Below, one piece after another: positions 25,729 to 35,728 of a DNA stretch of 64,000 nt; position 1 is the stretch's first letter, and each line of letters begins with the position of its first letter. The stretch is taken from assembly GCF_013394655.1 (NCBI RefSeq), contig NZ_CP053351.1, forward strand, positions 620,001 to 684,000, written 5' to 3'. Under the pieces are notes generated by a model, which worked only from the letters and a program-made list of their open reading frames with translations, did no database searches and was not told where the DNA came from. The DNA comes from Winogradskyella schleiferi. GTDB taxonomy: Bacteria; Bacteroidota; Bacteroidia; Flavobacteriales; Flavobacteriaceae. The position numbers and the translations under genes were made by a program.

Positions 25729-26997
25729 ATGAATTACGACGATTTATCCACTTTAGGTATCGCTTTTGGATTGGGCTTGTTAGTTGGCTTGCAACGTGAG
25801 ACACCCAAAAGTGATATGGCTGGTGTAAGAACCTTTACGCTCATTACGGTTCTGGGTGTAATGGCTGGTTTTTTGTCTAGAGCTTATGATAATCCTTTTA
25901 TTCTTCCTGTTTTAGGACTTTCCATTGCTGCATTCTTAATGATAGCAAATATGATTAAGAATAAAAACAAGAATGATGCTGACGTTGGTCAAACCACCGA
26001 AGTTGCCGCGTTATTAATGTTTGCTGTTGGTGCTTATTTGGTTGAAGGCAGTCAAATTATTGCGGTCATTATTGGAGCGTCTATTGCTATTTTATTGCAT
26101 ATCAAGGAGCATCTTCATGACTTTATTGAAAAATTAAAACCAAAGGATTTATCTGCGATAATGACCTTAGCAGGTATTGCCTTAGTGGTTTTGCCGATTC
26201 TTCCCGACGAAAATTTTGGGCCTTACAACGTGATCAATCCAAGAAATATTTGGCTCATGATAACCTTGATTGTGGGAATTAGTGTTTTTGGTTATTTTAT
26301 TTATAAATTATTCGGGAAAAAAGTAGGTGTTATATCCAATGGAATTTTGGGCGGTTTAATAAGTAGTACGGCCACTACTGTAAGTTATGCGCGTAAAACA
26401 GCTGACGCAGCTAGTATAAGTAAATTGGCGGTTTTTGTGATTACCACGGCTTCAGCAGTATCTTTTATTAGGGTTTTGTTTGAAGTAGGTGTTGTTATCC
26501 CAAACCACTTAAATGTTATAGCTGTTCCCATTGGCGCTGTAATTGTAATCATGGCTCTTACCTGTGTGGTGTTGTTTTACTTCATCAATAAAGATGAGTC
26601 AGCAGTAGAGGAAATGCCAGAGCCCAAAAATCCTGCGCAGTTCAAAAGCGCCTTGATTTTTGGATTATTATATGGAATCATATTACTAGCTGTGGCCTTT
26701 ACTAAAGAAAAATTTGGAAATAATGCACTCTATATCGTAGCAATTGTGAGCGGATTAACAGATGTTGATGCCATTACCTTATCTTTATCGCAATTAATAA
26801 AAGAAGGTTCGCTAAAAGCGAATTTTGGCTGGAAATTAATATTATTAGCCGGTTTATCCAATATGCTGTTCAAAGGTATTATGGCCATTGTATTGGGAGC
26901 CAAACAGCTTATAAAATGGATTGTAATTTCGTTCGGAATCATAATCGCTTCAGGTTTATTGATTATGTGGCTTTGGCCAGACACTTGGTATTTCTAA
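25729..26997 (+). CDS. MgtC/SapB and DUF4010 domain membrane protein
   Basis: This polytopic inner-membrane protein has about 12 hydrophobic segments. The N-terminal part (LGIAFGLGLLVGLQRE, then GVRTFTLITVLGVMAG) is the MgtC/SapB-like domain. The C-terminal part (from about residue 170, with ISSTATTVSYARK and VSGLTDVDAITLSLSQL) is a DUF4010 domain. The combination is common in Bacteroidota and Proteobacteria; its transport substrate or regulatory role is not established. The ATG at 25729 is preferred because the upstream ATG (25693) adds 12 residues that do not fit the family N-terminus. The App1-like gene follows 9 nt later. Confidence 0.82.
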   Translation: MNYDDLSTLGIAFGLGLLVGLQRETPKSDMAGVRTFTLITVLGVMAGFLSRAYDNPFILPVLGLSIAAFLMIANMIKNKNKNDADVGQTTEVAALLMFAVGAYLVEGSQIIAVIIGASIAILLHIKEHLHDFIEKLKPKDLSAIMTLAGIALVVLPILPDENFGPYNVINPRNIWLMITLIVGISVFGYFIYKLFGKKVGVISNGILGGLISSTATTVSYARKTADAASISKLAVFVITTASAVSFIRVLFEVGVVIPNHLNVIAVPIGAVIVIMALTCVVLFYFINKDESAVEEMPEPKNPAQFKSALIFGLLYGIILLAVAFTKEKFGNNALYIVAIVSGLTDVDAITLSLSQLIKEGSLKANFGWKLILLAGLSNMLFKGIMAIVLGAKQLIKWIVISFGIIIASGLLIMWLWPDTWYF

Positions 26998-27006
26998 TTT
27001 TAAAAT

Positions 27007-28005
27007 ATGTTCAAAAAAGACCCCTTACAAATTATTGCCTTTCAGGGTTATGGTACGGATTCACATTTTTATGCGCGTGGAAGGGCCTTAGAAGACGAAT
27101 CTATTGATTTGGAAGCCCAGAAAATATGGCACTTGGCTATAAATACTTGGAAACGTTTTGAAACGGATGAAATTAAACATGTGGCTATTAATATTAAACT
27201 TCCAAACAACACCGTATTAAAGGGGACCACAGACCATAACGGCTATTACAAAGTGGAAGCAAATCTGGAAAACTTAGAGGCATTGACAAACGATGAAGGT
27301 TGGTTGCCATTTGAATTGTCTTATAGCGATGTCAATATTAAACGAACCATTCAAAATGACAATCGATTTCCTGGTGAAATATTGATTCCATCCACCAAAG
27401 CTAAATTTGGAGTGGCAAGTGATATTGACGATACTATTTTACATACAGGCGTTGTTTCTACTTTAAAATGGAAAGTCATTTATAATTCCATATTTAAACA
27501 TGCCAAAAATAGAAGTCCTTTAGAAGGTGCTGCGGATTTTTATCACAGATTACACCGAGGAGCTTCTGGTAAAAACGCGAATCCCATTTTTTACGTCAGT
27601 CATAGCCCTTGGAATTTATACCGCTATTTAGAACTTTTTTTAAAACAAAATAACTTTCCAAAAGGTCCGATTTTATTACGAAGCTTAAGTAATTTTTTAA
27701 AAAAGAAACCACAAGATGAAAAACCTCAAAAGCAAAAAGAGATTCTTAATCTTTTAAAAACATATCCAAAATTGCCATTTATACTTATTGGCGATAGTGG
27801 AGAACACGATCCTGATATTTACATTGAAATTGCAGAGGAATTTCCCGATCGGATTTTGGCCATTTATTTACGCAGCGTCAAACATAAAAAGAGAATGTTA
27901 CGGGTTAAAGGTATTGTAGAAAATTACAAAACAACGCCAATTTTGCTTGTGGAAAGTAGCAAGCAAGCCATTTCGCATGCTAGAGAAAATGGGTTTGTTA
28001 AATAG
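27007..28005 (+). CDS. App1-like phosphatidate phosphatase (DUF2183)
   Basis: The 332-aa protein has an N-terminal beta-rich region (about 1-125) and a HAD-type phosphatase domain. The catalytic DxDxT motif is in VASDIDDTILHTG (nucleophile D139, second Asp D141). FYVSHSPWNLYRYLE and LIGDSGEHDPDIY supply the later HAD motifs. This matches the App1 family, known from yeast as an actin-patch phosphatidate phosphatase and present in bacteria as DUF2183 proteins. A lipid phosphatase role is inferred. No signal peptide. The gene is 9 nt after the DUF4010 gene and converges with ppk1 six nt downstream. Confidence 0.85.
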   Translation: MFKKDPLQIIAFQGYGTDSHFYARGRALEDESIDLEAQKIWHLAINTWKRFETDEIKHVAINIKLPNNTVLKGTTDHNGYYKVEANLENLEALTNDEGWLPFELSYSDVNIKRTIQNDNRFPGEILIPSTKAKFGVASDIDDTILHTGVVSTLKWKVIYNSIFKHAKNRSPLEGAADFYHRLHRGASGKNANPIFYVSHSPWNLYRYLELFLKQNNFPKGPILLRSLSNFLKKKPQDEKPQKQKEILNLLKTYPKLPFILIGDSGEHDPDIYIEIAEEFPDRILAIYLRSVKHKKRMLRVKGIVENYKTTPILLVESSKQAISHARENGFVK

Positions 28006-28011
28006 AAAGAA

Positions 28012-30039
28012 CTAAGCGCCTGAATTTTTAAAATAATCATAAGTGGCATATTGTGCCCTTACTTTCTCTTTAGAATTCTCAACGTAAGCATTCTGTTGTT
28101 TAGCATCTATTAGTCTAGCTTTAACATTGTCTGATAATTGGATATCGATTAATTGTCGTAACGTTTTATGGATATCTTCATCCAAAATAGGCGCCAGAAC
28201 CTCTATACGATGACTTAAATTCCGTGTCATCCAGTCCGCCGAGCCGATATACATTTTTTCGTCTCCACCATTCCCAAAAATATAAACACGTCCATGTTCT
28301 AAGAATCTATCTAATATACTGATGACTCTAATATGTTCACTTTGATTCTTTATGCCTGGCACCAAACTACATATGCCTCTTACTATTAATTTTATTATCA
28401 CACCAGCATTATTGGCCTTATAGAGCAAATTTATCATGGATTCATCTTGGAGACTGTTCATTTTTAATATAATGTAAGCTTCCTTTCCTTCTCTGGCATT
28501 TTCAATTTCCTTATTTACTAAATTTTCCAAGGTTATTCTAGTAGTAAATGGCGATACCAAAAGGCGTTTCGTTTTAGGGACAATGGTAACACGTTGCAGA
28601 ACCATAAACACTTTTTTAAGGTCTTTGGTAATTTTTTTATGTGCTGTCATTAACCCAAAATCAGTATAGAGTTTAGCTGTTTTTTCGTTAAAATTTCCTG
28701 TGCTAATATAGGCGTAACGTTTTGTTTTGCCCTCAACTTGGCGTTCTATATAGAGTATTTTGGAATGGACTTTAATATCTGGATAACTATAGATTACAGT
28801 AGCTCCATTTTTTTCAAAAATAGTTCCCCATTTAATATTGTTTTGTTCATCAAAGCGTGCTTTTACTTCAATAAAAACAATAACTTCCTTACCGTTTTTG
28901 GCAGCTTTGGCAATAGCCGTATTTAGACGTGATGTTTCTGCAAGTCTGTACAATGTCATTTTAATGGTGGTAACAGAAGGATCTTCTGCAGCTGTTTCTA
29001 CCAAATTTATAACAGGTTCAAATTCCTGATATGGATAGTGTAGCAATTGATCTTTTTGGTCAATGGTATCAAAAATAGACTTCGACTGAGATAAAACTGG
29101 ATGTGGAACCGGCGTAAATTCCTTGAAATTTAAATCTTTTTCTGTAGGATTTGGAAATGAAAAGAAATCCTTAAAATTGTGATGTCTGCCTCCTAGCACC
29201 AAATCGGCATTGTAAATATCTAAGGCCTTCTTTAGTACGTTCTGAAAATCTTCGGGCATCCGCTTATCGATCAAAACACGCGTTGGTTGCCCTTTGTCTC
29301 GTTTTGGTAGAGATTCCTTAATCTTTTTCATTAAATCACCAGAGAATTCGTCTTCGATATACAATTCGGCATCACGAGATATTTTAAGCGCATAATACCG
29401 CACATCATCATCCTTATGGCGCTTACCTAGGCCATATTTTAAAATATCATCAATAAAAGTGATGTAGTGTTTTCCATTTTCTGAGGGAAATGAAAAAAAA
29501 CGAGGTTCACTTTCTGGAATTTTGACCAGTTGAAGTGTGTCGCCAGTTAGGGTGGTTAGATATGAGGCTTCATTTTCTACAAAAATAGAATCTGGTTGCG
29601 TGTGATAGGTCGTTTCAAGATTAAGAAGTGGTTTTAAAGTCTTTTCAAAATAAGCATTGGCAATCTCTTCTTGCATCATAGAAAACTCGTGGTAATCAAT
29701 AAGGTATATACCTTCTTTTTTAAGGTCGGGAATGATTTCATTTTTAAAGATTTTGCCAAATTCTTCCTGTTGTAGGTGTACTTGTACTTTTATTTCTTTT
29801 AAAACTTTATTGGGCTTTGTTATGAGTTTTTTTCGCAGTTTTTTGTCAATGGATTTTATTTGCCTGATATCAGACACTCTAACCCTAAAAAACTCATCGA
29901 GATTAGAAGAGAATATGGCTAGAAACTTAATGCGTTCATATAAAGGATTGCGCTTATCGTTTACTTCTTGTAACACACGATGGTTAAAACGTAACCACGA
30001 TAAATCACGATGATATAATTTCGAATTGTATAATTTCAT
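28012..30039 (-). CDS. ppk1: Polyphosphate kinase 1
   Basis: The 675-aa enzyme reversibly makes polyphosphate from ATP. The N-terminal domain has YHRDLSWLRFNHRVLQE and LAIFSSNLDEFFRVRV, the PPK1 signature. The phospholipase D-like catalytic half includes KMTLYRLAETS and the phospho-accepting histidine in PDIKVHSKILYIE (H425). A second histidine is in FLEHGRVYIFGN, and MYIGSADWMTRNL lies near the C-terminus. Length is as usual for the family. It is transcribed alone; the 167-nt upstream gap contains a repeat remnant. Confidence 0.95.
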   Translation of the reverse strand: MKLYNSKLYHRDLSWLRFNHRVLQEVNDKRNPLYERIKFLAIFSSNLDEFFRVRVSDIRQIKSIDKKLRKKLITKPNKVLKEIKVQVHLQQEEFGKIFKNEIIPDLKKEGIYLIDYHEFSMMQEEIANAYFEKTLKPLLNLETTYHTQPDSIFVENEASYLTTLTGDTLQLVKIPESEPRFFSFPSENGKHYITFIDDILKYGLGKRHKDDDVRYYALKISRDAELYIEDEFSGDLMKKIKESLPKRDKGQPTRVLIDKRMPEDFQNVLKKALDIYNADLVLGGRHHNFKDFFSFPNPTEKDLNFKEFTPVPHPVLSQSKSIFDTIDQKDQLLHYPYQEFEPVINLVETAAEDPSVTTIKMTLYRLAETSRLNTAIAKAAKNGKEVIVFIEVKARFDEQNNIKWGTIFEKNGATVIYSYPDIKVHSKILYIERQVEGKTKRYAYISTGNFNEKTAKLYTDFGLMTAHKKITKDLKKVFMVLQRVTIVPKTKRLLVSPFTTRITLENLVNKEIENAREGKEAYIILKMNSLQDESMINLLYKANNAGVIIKLIVRGICSLVPGIKNQSEHIRVISILDRFLEHGRVYIFGNGGDEKMYIGSADWMTRNLSHRIEVLAPILDEDIHKTLRQLIDIQLSDNVKARLIDAKQQNAYVENSKEKVRAQYATYDYFKNSGA

Positions 30040-30071
30040 TTATTTATGCTTATTGTTTTTTCAATGGTCAT

Positions 30072-30144
30072 ACTTCGATTTCGCTCAGTACAGGCATGGT
30101 GAATCCATATAACCAATCCCATAACCGTCAAAAACTAGTTATGG
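30072..30144. repeat. Small dispersed-repeat remnant upstream of ppk1
   Basis: ACTTCGATTTCGCTCAGT (30072-30089) is a near-palindromic phrase that resembles short intergenic repeats of flavobacteria. It is followed by an inverted repeat CCATAAC (30119-30125) / GTTATGG (30138-30144). There is no gene in this 167-nt gap. Confidence 0.4.
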
Positions 30145-30206
30145 ATAATTCATGGTCGCAAAAATAAGTGTATAAAATTGAAAATATGTTAGGTAAAAGC
30201 TAAGGT

Positions 30207-30821
30207 TTAGAACAGACCGTTGATTTGTGCATCAATTCTATTGATGATATCTCCCAAGTCCTCTGGATTGGCAACAAAATCGAGATTATCTACATCAATA
30301 ATCAATAAATTACCCTTGTCGTAAGTAGAAATCCAAGCTTCGTAACGTTCGTTTAGTCGGCTTAAATAATCAATGCTAATGGTGTTTTCATAATCACGGC
30401 CTCTTTTATGGATTTGAGCGACTAAATTAGGAATAGAACTGCGTAAGTAAATCAATAAATCCGGTCCTTTTACAAAAGATTCCATTAACTGAAATAAGGA
30501 TGAATAATTCTCAAAATCGCGATTGGTCATTAATCCCATGGCATGCAGGTTCGGCGCAAAAATATGAGCATCTTCATAGATAGTTCTATCTTGAATGATA
30601 TCTTTTCCACTATCGTGAATTTGGTTTACCTGGCGGAATCTGCTGTTTAAGAAATAGACCTGTAAATTGAAGCTCCAACGTTCCATTTGGTTGTAGAAAT
30701 CATCTAAATAGGGATTGTCAACAACGTCTTCCAATTGTGCTTCCCACTTAAAGTGTTTGGCCAGTAATTTTGTGAGCGTCGTTTTTCCAGCTCCTATATT
30801 TCCTGCAACAGCAACATGCAT
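30207..30821 (-). CDS. Deoxynucleoside kinase
   Basis: The 204-aa protein has an N-terminal P-loop VAGNIGAGKTTLTK (residues 4-17). The deoxynucleoside kinase signature DRTIYEDAHIFA carries the catalytic Glu/Arg region, and the lid region is IHKRGRDYE. These enzymes phosphorylate deoxyadenosine, deoxyguanosine or related nucleosides for salvage in the cytoplasm; the exact base specificity cannot be read. Its start lies 3 nt after the stop codon of the next upstream gene, a predicted secreted protein, so the two are likely cotranscribed. Confidence 0.9.
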   Translation of the reverse strand: MHVAVAGNIGAGKTTLTKLLAKHFKWEAQLEDVVDNPYLDDFYNQMERWSFNLQVYFLNSRFRQVNQIHDSGKDIIQDRTIYEDAHIFAPNLHAMGLMTNRDFENYSSLFQLMESFVKGPDLLIYLRSSIPNLVAQIHKRGRDYENTISIDYLSRLNERYEAWISTYDKGNLLIIDVDNLDFVANPEDLGDIINRIDAQINGLF

Positions 30822-30824
30822 AAT

Positions 30825-31619
30825 CTATTCTATTTTTAGTTGGTAATGGCGTAGTAATTTTTCGTCGTAAATATACACCGATTCATTGGTTACCAAAAAC
30901 TGATTTATTAACATTTTTGGATGTTCAATAGGTTGAATTTTAGATTCGTTCTTCTCTAAAATATAGAGTTTATCAGGGGATTTTAGAAGTAAATGTGCTT
31001 TATTAAAAGCCAAACTTTCATAGTCTTTGTTTTTTAGTTTTTGAAGTAAACTGCCAAAATAATTATAGACATAAAGATAATTTTCGGTCAGTAAGTAGCA
31101 ATAATTATAGTCGCTTTTCAAATCCAATACCTGAGACTGAACTGGCATTGTTTTCAGTTTTATTTTTCTGGATTTATAATCGTAAAGTTCCAAATGCTGA
31201 AAATCTTGGTTGAAAAGCCACAATGTATTGTCATAACCTGAAGACACAAAAGATACATTTTTATAGGGTTGTACGATATTAAAGTCAATTTTTGAAATTT
31301 CAGCCAAGCGATTATCTAAAATCACAACCGTATTAAAATCTTTATAAAACAAATTTATTTTTAAGGGATTAAATATGTTTGCAGATGTGATGTCTCCCAA
31401 TTGAAAATTAGCATAGGTAATAATGGTATCCTTTGTTTTTTTATGAAAGGAATTGTTTTCGGTAGCGTAATAAAGGGTTCCGAAGGTATCAATTCCAAAA
31501 ACGGCCTTAGCATCAATTTTTATGGAATCTTTTAAAGTTGCTGAAATGTAGCGTTGGGTGTTTTCTTGTGAAAAGCATAAAGAACTAAAAAAAAGAAACA
31601 AATAAACTAGCTTTTGCAT
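30825..31619 (-). CDS. Predicted secreted protein, possibly beta-propeller-like
   Basis: The 264-aa protein has a signal peptide (MQKLVYLFLFFSSLCFSQ). The mature part is built of short beta-rich repeats, each with an aromatic residue and an Asp or Asn turn (for example NTLWLFNQDF, NYLYVYNYFG, DKLYILEKN), which resembles a beta-propeller. No catalytic motif, T9SS domain or lipobox was recognised. It is directly upstream of the deoxynucleoside kinase gene with a 3-nt gap. I do not recognise a named family. A periplasmic scaffold or binding role is an inference. Confidence 0.7.
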   Translation of the reverse strand: MQKLVYLFLFFSSLCFSQENTQRYISATLKDSIKIDAKAVFGIDTFGTLYYATENNSFHKKTKDTIITYANFQLGDITSANIFNPLKINLFYKDFNTVVILDNRLAEISKIDFNIVQPYKNVSFVSSGYDNTLWLFNQDFQHLELYDYKSRKIKLKTMPVQSQVLDLKSDYNYCYLLTENYLYVYNYFGSLLQKLKNKDYESLAFNKAHLLLKSPDKLYILEKNESKIQPIEHPKMLINQFLVTNESVYIYDEKLLRHYQLKIE

Positions 31620-31938
31620 GATTTCGGGGAAATATGCATGAAAAATACGAAAATTGTAACACAGACTATTCTTTGACCTCGAATTAATTAATTTTCTTAT
31701 TGTATTTAGTTGGTTTGAGTTCCTTGTAAAGTTTATGTTTTAAAATTTGTTCCCTTTCTCGCAATCAATTACTATCAATAGAATTGTTGTAGTTGTGATT
31801 TTTTGGATTTATGAAAACGTGATTGATAGCCTTAACACAAGTTTAACAGGTTAGGCGTTAACTTTTCTTGTTTTATGCAGTCTTACAAGATGTAAGATTA
31901 ACTAAATTCGTTACTGAATTTAAAGAAGCACACAAAAG
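31620..31938. other. Intergenic region between divergent secreted-protein genes
   Basis: The 319-nt AT-rich gap contains no gene. The only clear structure is a perfect 7-bp inverted repeat TCTTACA-AGA-TGTAAGA (31881-31897), 42 nt before the GLPGLI gene. No well-spaced Bacteroidota promoter was found by eye. Confidence 0.6.
31881..31897 (+). promoter_or_regulatory. Short perfect palindrome upstream of GLPGLI gene
   Basis: TCTTACA (31881-31887) and TGTAAGA (31891-31897) are separated by AGA, and no T run follows. The position 42 nt before the start codon suggests a regulator-binding site rather than a terminator. No regulator gene lies next to it. Confidence 0.35.
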
Positions 31939-32859
31939 ATGAAGACATTACCTCTAAAAATCATATTGTTTTTTACGATACTTTTTGCAAGTCTCAACGT
32001 TTTTGCACAAGATTTCCAAGGAAAAGCCTACTACCAATCCAAAACTACCATGGATTTAGATGAGTTCGGTGGACGCGATATGAATCCGGAGCGTAAAAAG
32101 CAAATCATGGAACGTATGAAAAGCTTTTTGGAAAAAGAATATATCCTAACGTTTACACAAGCCGAATCCATATACAAAGAAGATGAAAAGTTAGAAGCAC
32201 CAGGCGGTCGAGGATGGTCTGGAGGCTTTGGAGCGAGTTTTGCTGCAGGACCAAAATACAAGAATGTAAAAACGAAAGAAGTTATCCAGGATCAAGAGTT
32301 TTTTGGAAAGCAGTTTTTAATTAAAGACGACCTTAAAAATCTAGAATGGAAAATGGGAACTGAAACCAAGAAAATAGGTCAATATACATGCTTTAAAGCT
32401 ACGGCAACTAAAGAAGTTGACAAATTAGACTGGAGAGGTATGCGAAGACGAGGAAGGGATAAGGATAAAGAAGACGACAAGAAGGAAGATAAAACAGCAA
32501 AAGATAGTATTCAATCTGGAGATGTGGCGCTTTCTGAATCTGATGATCCTATGAGCGAAATAGAAGTACCAAAAACCATTGAAGTGGTGGCATGGTACAC
32601 ACCCCAGATTCCAGTAAATCAAGGTCCAGATGATTTTTGGGGTTTACCTGGTTTAATTTTAGAAGTCAATGCGGACAGAACTACCATTCTATGTACCAAG
32701 ATTATCCTGAATCCTGCTGACAAGGAAACTATAGAAAAACCTGAAAAAGGAGAAGAAGTAACGCAAGAAGAATACAATGAGATTATCACCAAAAAAATGG
32801 AAGAAATGCGCGAAATGTATGGTGGACGCGGAGGTAGAGGCGGTCGTGGAAGAAATTAA
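31939..32859 (+). CDS. GLPGLI family secreted protein
   Basis: The 306-aa protein has a signal peptide ending NVFAQ. It shows the family hallmark FWGLPGLILEVN near residue 235. An acidic/basic low-complexity stretch (about 165-195, DKDKEDDKKEDK) interrupts the middle, and the C-terminus is a Gly/Arg tail GGRGGRGGRGRN. GLPGLI proteins are restricted to Bacteroidota and usually lie beside an outer-membrane barrel gene, as here. They are thought to be envelope proteins, but function is unproven. It starts a two-gene unit with the barrel gene 46 nt downstream. Confidence 0.88.
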   Translation: MKTLPLKIILFFTILFASLNVFAQDFQGKAYYQSKTTMDLDEFGGRDMNPERKKQIMERMKSFLEKEYILTFTQAESIYKEDEKLEAPGGRGWSGGFGASFAAGPKYKNVKTKEVIQDQEFFGKQFLIKDDLKNLEWKMGTETKKIGQYTCFKATATKEVDKLDWRGMRRRGRDKDKEDDKKEDKTAKDSIQSGDVALSESDDPMSEIEVPKTIEVVAWYTPQIPVNQGPDDFWGLPGLILEVNADRTTILCTKIILNPADKETIEKPEKGEEVTQEEYNEIITKKMEEMREMYGGRGGRGGRGRN

Positions 32860-32905
32860 ATTACATATTCCAAGAACTATATTCCAAAATAAATAATCTA
32901 AACTT

Positions 32906-35680
32906 ATGAAGAGAATTTTAGGGCTATTATGTTTCATAGTGGCAAGTAGTGCTTTTGGCCAAATTAAAATGACAGGTGTCGTTAAAGACAGTATTGGCAC
33001 ACCTTTAGAATTGGCCAACGTTATTGCCATTAATAAAGAATCGAATAGCTTAGAATCTTATGCCATTACTGATGCCAACGGAAAATATGTTATTTCGTTG
33101 GGTAGAAATGGCCAGTACAATATTCAGATAAGCTACATTGGTTTAAAATCTGTAGATGAAGTTGTTGAAACGAAAGAAGCGGATATTACCAAGGATTTTC
33201 AAATGATGTCGGATAGTGCGCTCGATGCCGTAGAGTTGACCTACGAAATGCCAGTGACTATAAAAGGAGATACCTTAATCTACAATGCGGATTCCTTTAA
33301 AAACGGAACGGAACGAAAACTTGAAGATGTTTTGAAGAAATTACCTGGAGTGGAAATAAATGCCGATGGTCAAATTGAGGTCGAAGGTCAGGTAGTCAAT
33401 AAACTCATGGTCAATGGTAAGGATTTCTTTGACGGAGATTCTAAATTGGCGACAAAAAATATACCTTCAAACGCCGTGGATAAGGTTCAGGTGTTGCGCA
33501 ATTATTCGGAAGTTGGTCAGTTAAAAGGCGTACAAAACAACCAGGATAATGTGGCCATTAATATCAAATTGAAAGAAGGAAAGGAAAATTTTTGGTTTGG
33601 AAATGTTACTGCAGGAGGCGGCGTGGCGCCTTCTCCAAATGACGAATTGTATTTGGTACAGCCCAAATTGTTTTACTACAGTCCAAAATATAGTATCAAT
33701 GTTATTGGCGACCTCAATAATACTGGCGAAGTCGCACTTACAGGAAGAGATATTCGGAGTTTTGGTGGTGGTTTTCGATTGCCAAGTAACGATAGTGGAA
33801 CGAGTATTAATCTAGGTAATAATGGGTTGGGTGGTTTAACTAACCTTGGAGATGCCCAGACTATCGAGTCAAAATTAGGGGCGCTTAACTTTAGTTATGC
33901 ACCAAATAAGTCGTTAGACCTTAGCGGATTTGTAATTTATAATGCCAATAGACTAAGAACACGGCAAGAAAGTTTTGTACGTTATACAAATACCGATTTA
34001 GGGATTCCAAATGAAGAAACCGTACAAACAGGTAAAGAAGCTACCAATCAAGGTTTGGCAAAATTGAGCGCCAAATACCAACCCAATGCAAATAATCAGC
34101 TCGATTATGATATCCTTGCACGTATTTCGAGCGATTCTGAAAATCAGAATGAATTTTCTACTGTCGTTGGTAATACGAATCAATTAGATGAAGCAAAACC
34201 ATATAGTATTAATCAGAATTTAAATTACTATTACACCTTAAACGAGACTAATATTTTTGCTTTTGAAGCACAACATTTAATAAAGGACGAAGATCCATTT
34301 TATAATGCCATTTTAGAAAATGATCCTACCAATAATGAAAATGGTTTTGATCCAGAAGATGACATACCAAATGAGGATGCCTTTGATGAAACAGCATTTG
34401 GTTTAGGTATAAATAGAGATCAGTTCGGTTATAACTTGAACCAAGAGCGTCGTATTAAATCAAGTCAATTGGATGCCAAATTAGATTATTACAATATTCT
34501 GAATTCAAAAAGTAATATCAACTTTACTTTAGGTACCATTTTGAGTACCCAGAAATTCAACTCAAATATTTTCCAGTTTTTGGATGATGGTTCAATGTTT
34601 GATCCTGTAGCAAGTTTAACCAATGAAGAAGGCGATGTATTGCGAAACGAAAATGACACCGAATATAACTTTAGTGATGTGTATCTCGGAGTTCATTATA
34701 GATTGAAATCAGGAAAATTTACCTTCACACCCGGATTTTCAGTACATGCCTATGGTAATAAAAACACGCAGTTTGGCACAACTTACGAGGATAATTTCAT
34801 TAGAATATTACCCGATTTTGAAACCCGAATTCAATTTAAAAAGAGTGAACGATTGATTTTTCGATATAACATGAAAAATGCATTTACAGACGTTACTAGT
34901 TTAGCAGAAGGTTTAGTATTGAATAATTACAATAGTATTCAATACGGGGAACCAAACTTGCAGAATTCGTTATCGCACAATCTTAACTTGAGTTATTTTA
35001 GTTTTAACCTATTTAACTACACCAACGTTTTTGCCACATTAAACTATAATAAAAACATTGATCAGATTCGGTCTTTGACCAATTTTGATAATGTGATTAG
35101 AACTAGTAGTTATTTCAATTCTAATTTTGCGGATGAAAGCCTAAGTTTTATCGGACGTTTTCAGCGAACGTTTGGGAAGTTAAGAGCCAGTATCAGAGCG
35201 AACTATAGTTTTAGTAAAATCAATCAGTTTGTTCAAGGTGTAAGATCCGTAAATGAAAGTTTTTCACAAACCTATAGGCCAGAACTCAGCACCAATTTTA
35301 GAGAGGCACCAAATGTTAGTTTAAGATATGAGTATAGTGTTAGAAATAATAATCAAGGCGATAATGATACTCAGTTTATCACTAGTGCACCATCAATAGA
35401 ATTTGACGCTTATATTTGGGATGCCCTAACTTTCAAAACTGATTATTCCTATACCAATCAAAGTAGTGATGTAGGACCTTCACAATCGTTTCAAACTTGG
35501 AATGCCAGTTTGGCCTACAGAAAAGATAGAGATGCTAAATGGGAATATGAAGTAAGAGCTTCTAACTTGTTGGATATAGATTCAGAAGTGAACAATGGCT
35601 CCAATAATATTTCGGTGTATAGTTCGGAAACATTTATTTTGCCTCGATTTGTGACTTTTAGGTTGACTTATACGCTTTAA
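32906..35680 (+). CDS. TonB-dependent-receptor-like outer-membrane barrel protein
   Basis: The 924-aa protein has a signal peptide ending SSAFGQ, a carboxypeptidase-regulatory-like beta-sandwich (about 20-105, MTGVVKDSIGTPLELANV) and a plug-like region (about 118-215, KLEDVLKKLPGVEINADG). A long C-terminal barrel ends in FVTFRLTYTL, a typical aromatic-rich outer-membrane end. It fits the group of TonB-receptor-like barrels without SusD partners. The adjacent GLPGLI gene is the usual partner in this family. The transported substrate is unknown; metal, peptide or protein-related roles are possible. There is no T9SS domain. Confidence 0.85.
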   Translation: MKRILGLLCFIVASSAFGQIKMTGVVKDSIGTPLELANVIAINKESNSLESYAITDANGKYVISLGRNGQYNIQISYIGLKSVDEVVETKEADITKDFQMMSDSALDAVELTYEMPVTIKGDTLIYNADSFKNGTERKLEDVLKKLPGVEINADGQIEVEGQVVNKLMVNGKDFFDGDSKLATKNIPSNAVDKVQVLRNYSEVGQLKGVQNNQDNVAINIKLKEGKENFWFGNVTAGGGVAPSPNDELYLVQPKLFYYSPKYSINVIGDLNNTGEVALTGRDIRSFGGGFRLPSNDSGTSINLGNNGLGGLTNLGDAQTIESKLGALNFSYAPNKSLDLSGFVIYNANRLRTRQESFVRYTNTDLGIPNEETVQTGKEATNQGLAKLSAKYQPNANNQLDYDILARISSDSENQNEFSTVVGNTNQLDEAKPYSINQNLNYYYTLNETNIFAFEAQHLIKDEDPFYNAILENDPTNNENGFDPEDDIPNEDAFDETAFGLGINRDQFGYNLNQERRIKSSQLDAKLDYYNILNSKSNINFTLGTILSTQKFNSNIFQFLDDGSMFDPVASLTNEEGDVLRNENDTEYNFSDVYLGVHYRLKSGKFTFTPGFSVHAYGNKNTQFGTTYEDNFIRILPDFETRIQFKKSERLIFRYNMKNAFTDVTSLAEGLVLNNYNSIQYGEPNLQNSLSHNLNLSYFSFNLFNYTNVFATLNYNKNIDQIRSLTNFDNVIRTSSYFNSNFADESLSFIGRFQRTFGKLRASIRANYSFSKINQFVQGVRSVNESFSQTYRPELSTNFREAPNVSLRYEYSVRNNNQGDNDTQFITSAPSIEFDAYIWDALTFKTDYSYTNQSSDVGPSQSFQTWNASLAYRKDRDAKWEYEVRASNLLDIDSEVNNGSNNISVYSSETFILPRFVTFRLTYTL

Positions 35681-35728
35681 GAATGATTCAAGTCTTAAGA
35701 TTTCCGAAATTTCGAGTCTTTTGGATAT

